DNA of 64,000 nt from Saccharothrix syringae (GTDB lineage Bacteria > Actinomycetota > Actinomycetes > Mycobacteriales > Pseudonocardiaceae): NCBI RefSeq assembly GCF_009498035.1, contig NZ_CP034550.1:5208001-5272000 (forward strand), written 5' to 3'. Below the pieces are notes generated by a model. That model worked only from the letters and a program-made list of their open reading frames with translations. It did not search any database and was not told the origin of the DNA. Below, piece after piece: positions 1-6,875 of the stretch (the first letter of the stretch is position 1; each line of letters opens with the position of its first letter). A program made the translations under genes and the position numbers.

Positions 1-1
1 C

Positions 2-898
2 GAGCGCACCACCGTCTTCCCGGTGCGCTTCGACCGCATCGCCTTCCACGGCCCGCGCCCCGGCGGCCCGCTGGACTGCCACGTCCGCGTCACCGACGTC
101 ACCGCCACCACCGTCACCGCCGACGTGCAGCTCTCCCGGCGCGGCCGGGTCTGGGCGAGCATCACCGGCTGGACCGACCGCCGGTTCGACACCGACCCGA
201 ACATCCGCGCGGTGGACCGGTTCCCGGGCGCGAACACCCTGTCCACCGTGCACGAGGAGGGCTGGGCCGCGGTGCACGAGCGGTGGCCGGACCTGGCCAC
301 CCGCGAACTGGTGATGCGCAACGTCCTGGGTGGCGCCGAGCGCGACGCCTACGACGCCCACCCGCCCAACGGCAAGCGGCAGTGGCTGCTCGGGCGCATC
401 GCGGCCAAGGACGCCGCCCGCGCCGTGCTGTGGCGCGAGGGCGCGGGCGACGTCTACCCGGCGGAGGTGGCCGTGCACGACGACGCCGAGGGCCGCCCGC
501 ACCTGCGCGGCGTGCACGGGCGCGACGTCTCCGGCCTGCACGTCTCGATCGCCCACCACGCCGAGGTCGGCGTGGCGATCGCCGGGCGCGGCCCGTGCGG
601 GGTGGCCGTGGCGGAGGTCGGGCCCGCCGCGTCCGACGAGCCGGCCGAACGCGCGCTCCTGGCCGGCCTGCCGGGTGGCGCGGACCGCTGGTCCGCCGCG
701 TTCCGGGCCGCCCGGGAGGCCGTCGCGCGGCTGTGCGGGCACCAGGGCCGGGTGGTGGCCGCCGACGGCGACCGGCTGCGCGTCAAGGCGGCCGGCGTCG
801 AGCACACCGCGCGGGTGCGCGACCTGGCCAACCCGCCCGGCCTGCCCCCGCGCCGGTACGTCGTCGCGTGGACCGCACAACGAGGAGAGGCACCATGA
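2..898 (+). CDS. Type I polyketide synthase, C-terminal fragment (dehydratase end plus PPTase-like domain)
   Basis: The reading frame is open from base 2, so the gene begins upstream of the window; the GTG at 23 is internal. The first ~120 visible residues resemble the end of a hot-dog PKS dehydratase region. From about residue 127 a phosphopantetheinyl-transferase-like domain follows, with WLLGRIAAKDAARAV, VSIAHHAEVGVAIAG and a helix WSAAFRAAREAVA. This KS-AT-DH-PPT architecture is known from iterative type I PKSs that carry their own PPTase and use a free ACP. The usual metal-binding GxDxE motif reads GVAVAEV here, so both acidic positions look substituted and activity is doubtful. Its stop overlaps the ACP start (ATGA), showing a coupled operon. 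Confidence 0.7.
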   Translation, partial: ERTTVFPVRFDRIAFHGPRPGGPLDCHVRVTDVTATTVTADVQLSRRGRVWASITGWTDRRFDTDPNIRAVDRFPGANTLSTVHEEGWAAVHERWPDLATRELVMRNVLGGAERDAYDAHPPNGKRQWLLGRIAAKDAARAVLWREGAGDVYPAEVAVHDDAEGRPHLRGVHGRDVSGLHVSIAHHAEVGVAIAGRGPCGVAVAEVGPAASDEPAERALLAGLPGGADRWSAAFRAAREAVARLCGHQGRVVAADGDRLRVKAAGVEHTARVRDLANPPGLPPRRYVVAWTAQRGEAP

Positions 899-1206
899 GC
901 ACCGAGACCACCAGCGCGACCACCGCCGACGCGGACGCCGTGCTGGCCGACATCACCGCGATGCTGCGCGACCTGCTCGACGAGAACGGCCTGGAGGACG
1001 TCGAGGTCACCCGCGACGCCACCTTCCACGGCGACCTGGAGCTGGAGAGCATCGACCTGGTGACGCTGTCGGCCGACCTGCGCGAGCACTACGGCGACCG
1101 GGTCAACTTCGCCGAGTTCGTGGCCGAGCTGGAGCTGGACGAGATCATCGCGCTCACCGTCGGCGAGCTGGTGGACCACGTGGTCGCGTCGCTGCGGGCG
1201 GCGTGA
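895..1206 (+). CDS. Free-standing acyl carrier protein
   Basis: A 103-residue acidic protein with the four-helix ACP pattern. The phosphopantetheine attachment site is Ser52 in LELESIDLV; the preceding TFHGDLELES segment matches ACPs that serve iterative PKSs. The start ATG overlaps the PKS stop and is preceded by GAGGAGAG at good spacing. The next gene also overlaps by ATGA in the TGATG arrangement. It probably carries the growing chain or a starter for the upstream PKS, whose visible C-terminus ends in a PPTase-like domain. The family call is secure; the specific partner is inferred from position. Confidence 0.85.
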   Translation: MSTETTSATTADADAVLADITAMLRDLLDENGLEDVEVTRDATFHGDLELESIDLVTLSADLREHYGDRVNFAEFVAELELDEIIALTVGELVDHVVASLRAA

Positions 1207-2009
1207 TGGCGAAGGTACGCACCGGCGGGATCACCACGCACGTCCAGCGGCTGCCCGCGGCGGGCGGCGACCCGGGCGCGCCGCTGGTGGTGTTCGTGCA
1301 CGGCCTGCTCACCGACAGCCTCGCCAGCTACTACCTCACCGTCGGGCCGGGCTTCGCCGCCGCGGGCGTGGACGTGCTGATGTACGACCTGCGCGGGCAC
1401 GGCCGCAGCGACCGGCCGGCCACCGGCTACCGGCTGGAGGAGTTCGTCGACGACCTGGCGAACCTGCTCGACGCCCTGGGGGAGACCAGGCCGGTGCACG
1501 TGGTCGGCAACTCCTTCGGCGGCACGGTCGCCGCCGGCCTGGCCGCGTGGCACCCGGCGCGCGTGGCCACCGTGACCATGATCGAGTCCGAGCCGCCGGT
1601 GGCGACCTGGCTGGGGCACATGGCCGACGGCCTGGCCGACGCCAAGGCCCGGCTGGCGCGGGAGGAGGTCATCGGCTGGATCGAGGCCAACCACGGCTCG
1701 CACACCGCCCGGCTCTCGCGCGGCGCGAGCCGCATCCTCCAGGCCACCACGCTGGCCGAGGACGTGCCGCTCAGCCGGGTGGTCGCCGACGACCTGTCCG
1801 CGATCACCTGCCCGCTGCTGGCGATCTTCGGCGACGAGTCGGGCCTGTCCGCGCAGGTGCCCGACCTGGAGGCGAAGCTGGTCGGCTGCCGGACGGTCGT
1901 GCTGCCCGACCAGGGCCACTCGGTGCTCATCGAGCGGCCGCACGAGACCCGGGAGCTGGTGCTGGACTGGGTGCGCGAGCACAGCGCGCTCGCGGGTGCG
2001 CCCCGGTGA
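1206..2009 (+). CDS. Alpha/beta hydrolase, thioesterase-like
   Basis: A 267-residue alpha/beta-hydrolase fold protein. Visible features are the oxyanion region FVHGLLTDS, the nucleophile elbow GNSFGG (Ser103), the acid in FGDESG and the late histidine in DQGHSVL. It overlaps both the ACP before it (TGATG) and the glycosyltransferase after it (GTGA), so it is made together with the PKS set. The likely role is release or hydrolysis of the polyketide chain from the ACP, or proofreading, but simple esterase activity on a tailoring intermediate is equally compatible. No signal peptide is seen, so it acts in the cytoplasm. Confidence 0.75.
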   Translation: MAKVRTGGITTHVQRLPAAGGDPGAPLVVFVHGLLTDSLASYYLTVGPGFAAAGVDVLMYDLRGHGRSDRPATGYRLEEFVDDLANLLDALGETRPVHVVGNSFGGTVAAGLAAWHPARVATVTMIESEPPVATWLGHMADGLADAKARLAREEVIGWIEANHGSHTARLSRGASRILQATTLAEDVPLSRVVADDLSAITCPLLAIFGDESGLSAQVPDLEAKLVGCRTVVLPDQGHSVLIERPHETRELVLDWVREHSALAGAPR

Positions 2010-3169
2010 GCCGGTACCTGCTGGTGGTGCCGCCGCTGGTCGGGCACGTCAACCCGCTGGTGGCGGTGGCGGCGGAGCTGGCCGGGCGTGGCCACGAGGT
2101 GGCCTGGGCCGGGCACGCCGAGCTGGTGCGCCGCCTGGCCGGGCCGCGCGCGCGGGTGTTGGACTGCGCGCTGCCGCCCGCCGAGGGGCTGGACCGGCCG
2201 CCGACGCTGACCGGGCCCGCCGCGTTCCGGTTCCTGTGGCGGGACTTCTTCGTGCCGCTGGCCGACGCGATGGCCGACGGCGTGGCGGCGGCGATCGAGG
2301 CGTTCCGGCCCGACCTGGTGCTGGCCGACCAGCACGCCGTGGCCGGTCCGCTGGTGGCCGAGCGCCTGGGCGTGCCGTGCGCGACCTCGGCGAGCACCTC
2401 GGCGGAGCTGGTGGACCCGCTGGCGGGCCTGCCGAAGGTGCGCGCCTGGCTGGGTGAGCTGCTGGCGGAGCTGCGCGGGCGGATCGGGGACCCGGCGGCC
2501 GACGGCGACCCCCGCTACCCGGCGCACGGCGTGGTCGCCTTCACCACCCGGGACCTGGTCGGCGACGTCGACCTGCCCGGCGGCGTGCGGCTGGTCGGCC
2601 CGGCGGTCACCGCCCGACCGGGCGGGGCGTTCCCGTGGGACCGCCTGGACCCGGGGCGGCGGCTCGTGCTGGTCAGCCTCGGCACCGCGAACGCGGACGC
2701 GGGCGCGCGGTTCCTCGGCGCCGCGGCGGAGGCGCTGGCGGCCCGCCCGCACGTGCAGGGCGTCGTTGTCGACCCCGGTGGCCTGCTGGCCGCGGTGCCG
2801 CCGGAAGTGCTGGTGTTCCCGCACGTGCCGCAGCTGGAGCTGCTGGCGCGGTGCGCGGCCGTGGTGTGCCACGCGGGCCACAACACCGTGTGCGAGTCGC
2901 TGTGGCACGGCGTGCCGCTCGTGCTCGCCCCCATCCGCGACGACCAGCCCGTGGTGGCCGACCAGGTGGTCGCCGCCGGCGCGGGCGTGCGGGTGCGGTT
3001 CGGCCGCGTCGGCGCCGAGGGCCTGGGCGCCGCGCTGGACGCCGTGCTGGACCCGGCGGGCGGCCACCGCGCCGCGGCCGCGGCGATCGGCCGGTCGTTC
3101 CGCGGGGCCGGCGGCGCGGTCGCGGCGGCCGACCACCTCGAACGGCTCACCACCGTTGCCGTCCGCTGA
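2006..3169 (+). CDS. GT1-family glycosyltransferase (macrolide/UGT type)
   Basis: A 387-residue GT-B glycosyltransferase. The N-terminus RYLLVVPPLVGHVNP is the acceptor-domain start typical of MGT/UGT enzymes, and the donor-binding signature HAGHNTVCESLWHGVPLV is near residue 289. The GTG start overlaps the hydrolase stop (GTGA). It probably transfers an activated sugar onto the polyketide made by the preceding genes. No sugar-nucleotide biosynthesis genes are present nearby in the window, so the donor is unknown and may be a common hexose. The C-terminus is complete. Confidence 0.8.
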   Translation: MSRYLLVVPPLVGHVNPLVAVAAELAGRGHEVAWAGHAELVRRLAGPRARVLDCALPPAEGLDRPPTLTGPAAFRFLWRDFFVPLADAMADGVAAAIEAFRPDLVLADQHAVAGPLVAERLGVPCATSASTSAELVDPLAGLPKVRAWLGELLAELRGRIGDPAADGDPRYPAHGVVAFTTRDLVGDVDLPGGVRLVGPAVTARPGGAFPWDRLDPGRRLVLVSLGTANADAGARFLGAAAEALAARPHVQGVVVDPGGLLAAVPPEVLVFPHVPQLELLARCAAVVCHAGHNTVCESLWHGVPLVLAPIRDDQPVVADQVVAAGAGVRVRFGRVGAEGLGAALDAVLDPAGGHRAAAAAIGRSFRGAGGAVAAADHLERLTTVAVR

Positions 3170-3188
3170 GCACCCCTGGGGACCGGAG

Positions 3189-4400
3189 ATGACCGAGACC
3201 AAACCCCTGCGCGTGCTGCTGGGGCACGCCCGACCGCACCGCGCGGTGCTGCTGGGCAGCCTGCTGCTGGTGCTGGCGGCCAGTGCGACCGGGCTCGTGC
3301 AGCCGCTGGTCGCGCAGGACGTGCTGGAATCGCTGGGCACCGGCGGGCAGGTGTGGCGGCCGGTGCTGCTGCTGGCCGCGCTGGTGGTCGTGGGCGCCGT
3401 GCTGACCGGCGTGCAGTCGTGGTGGCAGCAGCGCACCGCCGAGCGGGTGGTCCGGCAGGTGCGGCGCGACCTGGTGCACCGGCTGGTGCGGCTGCGCGTG
3501 CCGGAGCTGGACCGCCGCCCGCCCGGCGACCTCACCGCCCGCGTCACCTCCGACAGCACGCTGCTGCAGAACGCCGCCACCGAGGGACTGGTGATGGTGG
3601 CCAACGGCCTGCTCACCACGGTCGGCGCGGTGGTGCTGATGGGCACCGTGCACGCGGGCCTGCTGGGCGTGACGGTGGGCGTGCTGCTGGTGGTGGCCGT
3701 GCTGCTGCTGGTCGTGCTGCCGCGCATCCGCGCCGCCGTGGCGCGGGCGCAGGAGTCGGTCGGCGCGGTGGGTGCCGCGCTGGACCGGGCGCTCGGCGCG
3801 GCCCGCACGGTCAAGGCCAACGGCGCCGAGGCCCGCGAGACCGCCGCGGCGGGCGCCGCCGTGGACGAGGCGTACGCGGCGGGGCTGGTCGGCGCGAGGT
3901 ACGTGGCCGTGGTGAAGGTGCTGACGGGCGTGGCGATCCAGGGCGCGTTCCTGGCCGTGCTGGGCGTGGGCGGCGCGCTGGTCGCCTCCGGCGGGCTGAC
4001 CGCGCCGGACCTGATCGCGTTCCTGCTCTACGTGTTCTACCTGGCCTCGCCGATCGGGTCGCTGGTGGCGGGCCTGGGCGTGCTCCAGCAGGGGCTGGGC
4101 GCGGTGGGCCGCATCGACGAGGTGCGCGGCATGCCGGTCGAGGACGACGTGGACCTGGACGTGCCCGCGCCCGACGGGCCGCCGCCCGCGGTGGAGTTCG
4201 ATGCCGTCGAGTTCGCGTCCAGGCGGTGCACGGTCATCCTGATCGCGCACCGGCTGTCCACGGTGACCGACGCCGACCAGATCGTGGTGCTGGAGCAGGG
4301 CGCGGTGCGGGCGGCGGGCACGCACGCCGAGCTGGTGCGGGCCGACGGCCTGTACCGGGAGCTGGCGGCCACCCAGCTGCTGGTGCCCGCCGGTGGCTGA
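3189..4400 (+). CDS. ABC exporter half-transporter with internally deleted ATPase domain
   Basis: The N-terminal ~325 residues are a normal six-helix type-IV ABC exporter membrane domain, including the coupling region PELDRRPPGDLTARV. The nucleotide-binding domain starts normally at VEFDAVEF (about residue 335) but jumps near residue 343 directly to SRRCTVILIAHRLSTVTDA, the end of the domain with the H-loop. Walker A, Q-loop, ABC signature and Walker B, roughly 140-150 residues, are absent while the frame stays open to a normal C-terminus. As read, it cannot hydrolyse ATP alone. It is either a fixed in-frame deletion (pseudogene-like) or an assembly collapse. It follows the glycosyltransferase by 19 bases and was presumably the product exporter. 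Confidence 0.8.
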   Translation: MTETKPLRVLLGHARPHRAVLLGSLLLVLAASATGLVQPLVAQDVLESLGTGGQVWRPVLLLAALVVVGAVLTGVQSWWQQRTAERVVRQVRRDLVHRLVRLRVPELDRRPPGDLTARVTSDSTLLQNAATEGLVMVANGLLTTVGAVVLMGTVHAGLLGVTVGVLLVVAVLLLVVLPRIRAAVARAQESVGAVGAALDRALGAARTVKANGAEARETAAAGAAVDEAYAAGLVGARYVAVVKVLTGVAIQGAFLAVLGVGGALVASGGLTAPDLIAFLLYVFYLASPIGSLVAGLGVLQQGLGAVGRIDEVRGMPVEDDVDLDVPAPDGPPPAVEFDAVEFASRRCTVILIAHRLSTVTDADQIVVLEQGAVRAAGTHAELVRADGLYRELAATQLLVPAGG

Positions 4401-4431
4401 CCGGGGCGCCCACCGGCGGCGGGCGCCCCGG
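4401..4431. terminator. Bidirectional hairpin terminator
   Basis: A perfect 11-base inverted repeat (CCGGGGCGCCC with its complement) and a 9-base loop lies directly after the ABC gene and just before the end of the convergent SGNH hydrolase gene. There is no U-tract, as is usual in high-GC actinomycetes. Confidence 0.7.
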
Positions 4432-4437
4432 TGCCCG

Positions 4438-5259
4438 TCACGCGGCCGCGATGCCCGCGGTCAGCGCGTTGAGCGCGGGGAGGTAGCCGTCGCGGTGCCC
4501 GGCGGCGTTCGGGTGGTAGGACTCGTTGATCTTGTCCCACTCCAGGCTGGTCACCCACTTGGTGCCCGAGGAGCACAGCGAGTGCGGGTCGAACACCGGC
4601 CGCGCGTCCAGGAAGGTGAACCCGGCCTCGGCCGCGCGCTGCGACATGACGGCGGCCAGGGTGTCCGCCGCGGAGTTCAGCGCGGTGCGCTCGGTGTCGC
4701 TGAGCCCGAAGATGCCGCACGTGCCGCGGATGGTGTAGAGCCGCGGGTAGCCGACCACGATGACGCGGGCCGACGGCGCCTTCGCCCGCACCGCCGCGTA
4801 GACCTGGGCCAGGGCGGGGGAGAGGTAGGTGGTGGCCGCGGACTTGGCCGCCTCCACGCCGTTGACGCAGTCGCGGTCGTCGATGGTGAGGATGCAGTTC
4901 TTGAGCACGTCGACGAAACCGACGTCGTTGCCGCCGACCTGCAGGGTGATCAGCGTGGTGTCCGCGGTGACCAGCGGGAGCTGGTTGCTCACCAGGTCGG
5001 TGGTCCTGGCGCCGGAGCAGCTGGCCTCCACGAACGCCACCGACGGGTGGGCCGCGGCCCACAGCCGCGAGTAGGTCAGCGGACCCCGGCGGCACGGGTC
5101 GTTGACGTCGTCGTAGGTGCGGGTGCCGGGGGCGGTCGCGTAGGAGTCGCCGAGGGCGACGTACTTGCCCGCCAGCGGCGCCGCCTGGGCGGGCGCGGCG
5201 AGGACCGCGGTGGCGATCAGCGCCATCAGTACGGGGAACAGGGCCCGTGGTGTGCGCAT
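4438..5259 (-). CDS. Secreted SGNH/GDSL-family esterase or lipase
   Basis: A 273-residue exported protein. The chosen ATG (5259) gives a clear signal peptide MRTPRALFPVLMALIATAVL ending near AQA-AP and has GGAG nine bases upstream; a longer upstream frame adds an implausible leader. SGNH blocks are present: GDSY with Ser39, the oxyanion residues in VGGNDVGF, and the catalytic His in ESYHPNAAGH. Six cysteines in the mature part suggest disulfides, as in the secreted Streptomyces lipase/esterase group. It acts outside the cell on ester substrates. It stands alone and converges on the ABC gene; an AT-richer upstream region holds palindromes. Confidence 0.88.
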   Translation of the reverse strand: MRTPRALFPVLMALIATAVLAAPAQAAPLAGKYVALGDSYATAPGTRTYDDVNDPCRRGPLTYSRLWAAAHPSVAFVEASCSGARTTDLVSNQLPLVTADTTLITLQVGGNDVGFVDVLKNCILTIDDRDCVNGVEAAKSAATTYLSPALAQVYAAVRAKAPSARVIVVGYPRLYTIRGTCGIFGLSDTERTALNSAADTLAAVMSQRAAEAGFTFLDARPVFDPHSLCSSGTKWVTSLEWDKINESYHPNAAGHRDGYLPALNALTAGIAAA

Positions 5260-5326
5260 GGATCTCGTCTCCATCAGGGTGGGGTGGAGCGGACCCCTCC
5301 AGGAGTAACAGGTGATGTTGTGGGGG

Positions 5327-5365
5327 AATACCCCGCAAAGGGTATTAACGTGTGAATATTTCACA
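5327..5365 (-). promoter_or_regulatory. Upstream palindromes of the SGNH hydrolase gene
   Basis: Two inverted repeats sit in an unusually AT-rich patch about 70-105 bases upstream of the start: AATACCC (5327-5333) with GGGTATT (5340-5346), and TGTGAATATTTCACA (5351-5365), a perfect palindrome with a three-base centre. The second resembles a Crp/FNR half-site pair but with 5 rather than 6 bases between TGTGA and TCACA. They probably bind a regulator or flank the promoter; which protein binds is unknown. Confidence 0.45.
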
Positions 5366-5411
5366 AATGGTGCGGGATTCCGATCCGGCCGGGCGGAACG
5401 GGTGGGAATGG

Positions 5412-5441
5412 GGGCGCACCGCCCGTCCGGGCGGTGCGCCC
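5412..5441 (-). terminator. Hairpin terminator of the SPFH operon
   Basis: A perfect 13-base inverted repeat with arms 5412-5424 and 5429-5441 and a 4-base loop, 31 bases downstream of the last gene of the minus-strand operon 10610-5473. Confidence 0.65.
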
Positions 5442-5472
5442 GGCGGTCAGTGCCACCACCCGGAGCGCCACG

Positions 5473-5877
5473 TCACCACACCGTCACCAGACCCAGCGCC
5501 GACGCGGCGACGAACAGCGCCGCCAGGGTCCCCACCAGTGGCAGCGGCAGGGCGCGGACCACTCGGGCCGCGAGGCCGAGCGCGAAGCGCACGAGCCGGT
5601 CCAGCCAGGAGGCGACGCACCCGACGCCGTCCCCGTACGCGTACACCACCGGGGACGGGGTCCGGTCGTCCCGGCGGCTGCGGGTGCTCCAGCAGTAGTC
5701 GGGCAGGACGAGCAGCACGGCGGTGGCCGCGACAGCGGTCCGCAGCAACCACGCCGCTGCCCGCAACAGGGCCGGGGCCGCCCACCTGGTCGTCAGGCAG
5801 GCGACCACGACCGCGATCACGACGGTCGGCAGGCCCGGTGGCAGGAGCGGGCCCACGACCCGGCCGGCGAGGATCAC
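5473..5877 (-). CDS. Small integral membrane protein, last gene of SPFH operon
   Basis: A 134-residue protein with a GTG start overlapping the upstream stop by GTGA. Hydrophobic stretches lie near the N-terminus (VVGPLLPPGLPTVVIAVVVA), around residues 35-60 and near the C-terminus (LPLPLVGTLAALFVAASALG), suggesting three or four membrane segments. The middle carries a short loop with YCWSTRSRRDD. I do not recognise a family. As it is translated with the SPFH-like and P-loop proteins, it is a candidate membrane anchor or effector for that set; this is inferred from operon structure only. Confidence 0.6.
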   Translation of the reverse strand: MILAGRVVGPLLPPGLPTVVIAVVVACLTTRWAAPALLRAAAWLLRTAVAATAVLLVLPDYCWSTRSRRDDRTPSPVVYAYGDGVGCVASWLDRLVRFALGLAARVVRALPLPLVGTLAALFVAASALGLVTVW

Positions 5878-6875
5878 GGCACGTCCGTCCCGTCGTCACC
5901 CGTCGACCGCGCGTTGCCCCGGGTGTCGCCGAAGGCGAGCGGCAGCGGCTTGTCACCGGCGGTGAACACCTTGAAGAGGTTCTCCTGCGCCATCTGCAAC
6001 GCCGTGCGGAGGGGGTCGTCGATCTGCCACCGGTCCAGGGCCTCGGACTCCAGCAGGCGGTTGATGAAGTCGAACACCGCGCGCAGCCGGCTGTCCCGTT
6101 CCTCCACGAGCACCTTGACCACGCTCGCGATGTCCTCGGGCTTCAAGGTCAGCTGGAGGGCGAGCTGGTCGAAGTCGCCCGTCTCCAGGATCTGCTTGAA
6201 CTGGTCGACCTTGCGCCGGATCACCGCCTGCTCCAGGGTGACCTCGTCCTTGGCCAACCGGACGTACGCGCGCACCGACAGCCCCAGGTCGGCGCCGAGC
6301 ACGCCGTCGGCCAACTCCCGGTTCGCCTCCCCCTCCGCCAGGTCGGACTCGTGGATGCCGAACCTCCGGGTCACCGCCCGCAGCCTGGCGAGCATCGGCG
6401 GGGACACCTTCCCGCACACGTCCGAGACCCCGGAGCGCACGACCTGCGCGGGGTCGGTCACGTTCCACACCAGGTCGATCGCGGAGCGAAAGAAGACCGT
6501 GTCGCCGCGACTGGGGAGTTCCTCCTCGAGGTGGGACACGTACGTGCCGAGGTCCACCTCGTACACCGTGCGGACCCTCTTCCACACCAGTTCCCCGGTG
6601 GTGGGCTGGCCGTCCGCCGGGTACGTCAGGCAGCACCCCGAGCGGGTGACGAACACCCGGGCCGCGCGCACCCCCACCGGCAGGCGCCGGTAGAGCAGCT
6701 CGAAGCGGCGCACGTGCCGCTCGTCGGAGATCGGGCCGGCTGCCTCGGGGTGCTGGACGGGCGTGGGCGCCGCCGCGTGCCCCCGCTCGCCCTTCGCCGC
6801 GTCCGGCGGGCGTTGGTCGGGTTCCTCCACCCGGTCGGTCTCGGCCTGTGGTTCGGTCTTGGTCGCGGTCGTCAC
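5874..6875 (-). CDS. SPFH/band-7-like protein
   Basis: A 333-residue protein starting at a GTG that overlaps the previous gene's stop (GTGA). The first ~60 residues are charged and disordered-looking (rich in E, P, Q). Residues ~70-240 show the SPFH pattern: a beta-rich start (VFVTRSGCCLTYP), TVFFRSAIDLVWNVTDPAQVV, then a helix ending in LAEGEANRELADGVLG, followed by a helical region. SPFH proteins form large ring or cage scaffolds at membranes. No membrane anchor is visible in this protein, so the small membrane protein encoded next may supply it. The assignment is by pattern and needs profile confirmation. Confidence 0.55.
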   Translation of the reverse strand: MTTATKTEPQAETDRVEEPDQRPPDAAKGERGHAAAPTPVQHPEAAGPISDERHVRRFELLYRRLPVGVRAARVFVTRSGCCLTYPADGQPTTGELVWKRVRTVYEVDLGTYVSHLEEELPSRGDTVFFRSAIDLVWNVTDPAQVVRSGVSDVCGKVSPPMLARLRAVTRRFGIHESDLAEGEANRELADGVLGADLGLSVRAYVRLAKDEVTLEQAVIRRKVDQFKQILETGDFDQLALQLTLKPEDIASVVKVLVEERDSRLRAVFDFINRLLESEALDRWQIDDPLRTALQMAQENLFKVFTAGDKPLPLAFGDTRGNARSTGDDGTDVP

